From Apostichopus japonicus (lineage: Eukaryota > Echinodermata > Holothuroidea > Aspidochirotida > Stichopodidae): DNA of 64,000 nt. Both the position numbers and the translations under genes were made by a program. Under the pieces are notes generated by a model. That model did not search any database. It saw nothing but the letters and a program-made list of their open reading frames with translations, and had not been told where the DNA came from. This document shows positions 63,931-64,000 of this stretch, in pieces (within the stretch, counting starts at the first letter, position 1; each line of letters starts with the position of its first letter). The DNA lies in contig NC_092568.1 of the NCBI RefSeq assembly GCF_037975245.1, positions 41,467,631 to 41,531,630 on the forward strand, read 5' to 3'.

Positions 63931-64000
63931 ACTGGTAACAGTTTATATTCAACCATAAGACACCAAGTGCTCTTTGAACTGTCAGTTACTGGTACTCTTA

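Overview
This is a window of nuclear DNA from an animal. It is AT-rich and intron-rich, with short exons, canonical GT-AG splicing and very many minisatellites and small transposons. Three protein-coding genes can be rebuilt by joining exons, all on the minus strand. One is the tubulin-binding EMAP/EML protein, and the repeat style (GGTCA satellites, many hAT-like elements) suits a marine invertebrate deuterostome such as an echinoderm. The species assignment is inference only.

Layout from left to right. 1-7,280 is mostly intergenic: small repeats, a possible last exon of an unidentified minus-strand gene (2014-2171), and a TIR-type element (5540-5855). 7,288-37,461 holds ACBD3 (GCP60), nine coding exons giving 471 residues. 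Its first intron (21.8-37.3 kb) and others carry a ~400 bp GGTCA-rich satellite (12.2-14.7 kb), 50, 67, 116-133, 119 and 171 bp tandem arrays, a 1.6 kb hAT-like element with a second one nested inside it, and two broken LINE reverse-transcriptase relics. 37,984-38,351 is another hAT-like element. 40,273-42,510 is a three-exon gene for a 143-residue SAM-domain protein resembling the C-terminal part of SAMD15. 42.6-45 kb holds a further hAT-like element and C/G-rich fragments. 45.6-46.7 kb is a 39 bp minisatellite that is open in four of six frames. 48,528-62,116 holds fifteen exons of the EMAP/EML gene, from the HELP motif to the stop codon; its 5' end lies beyond the window. 63.3-63.9 kb is a ~30 bp tandem array.

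The exon sets are consistent internally. Every junction keeps phase: the ACBD3 exons sum to 1416 nt (472 codons), the SAM gene to 432 nt (144 codons), and the EMAP part to 1892 nt (two nt of a split codon plus 630 codons). ACBD3 is a Golgi scaffold, EMAP binds microtubules, and the SAM protein's role is unknown. Nothing suggests they share a pathway.

The most unusual structure is an EMAP intron carrying about 37 tandem copies of a 50-54 bp unit that contains the end of the preceding exon plus its 5' splice site. Two ACBD3 introns also show tandem duplications that touch or include exon edges.
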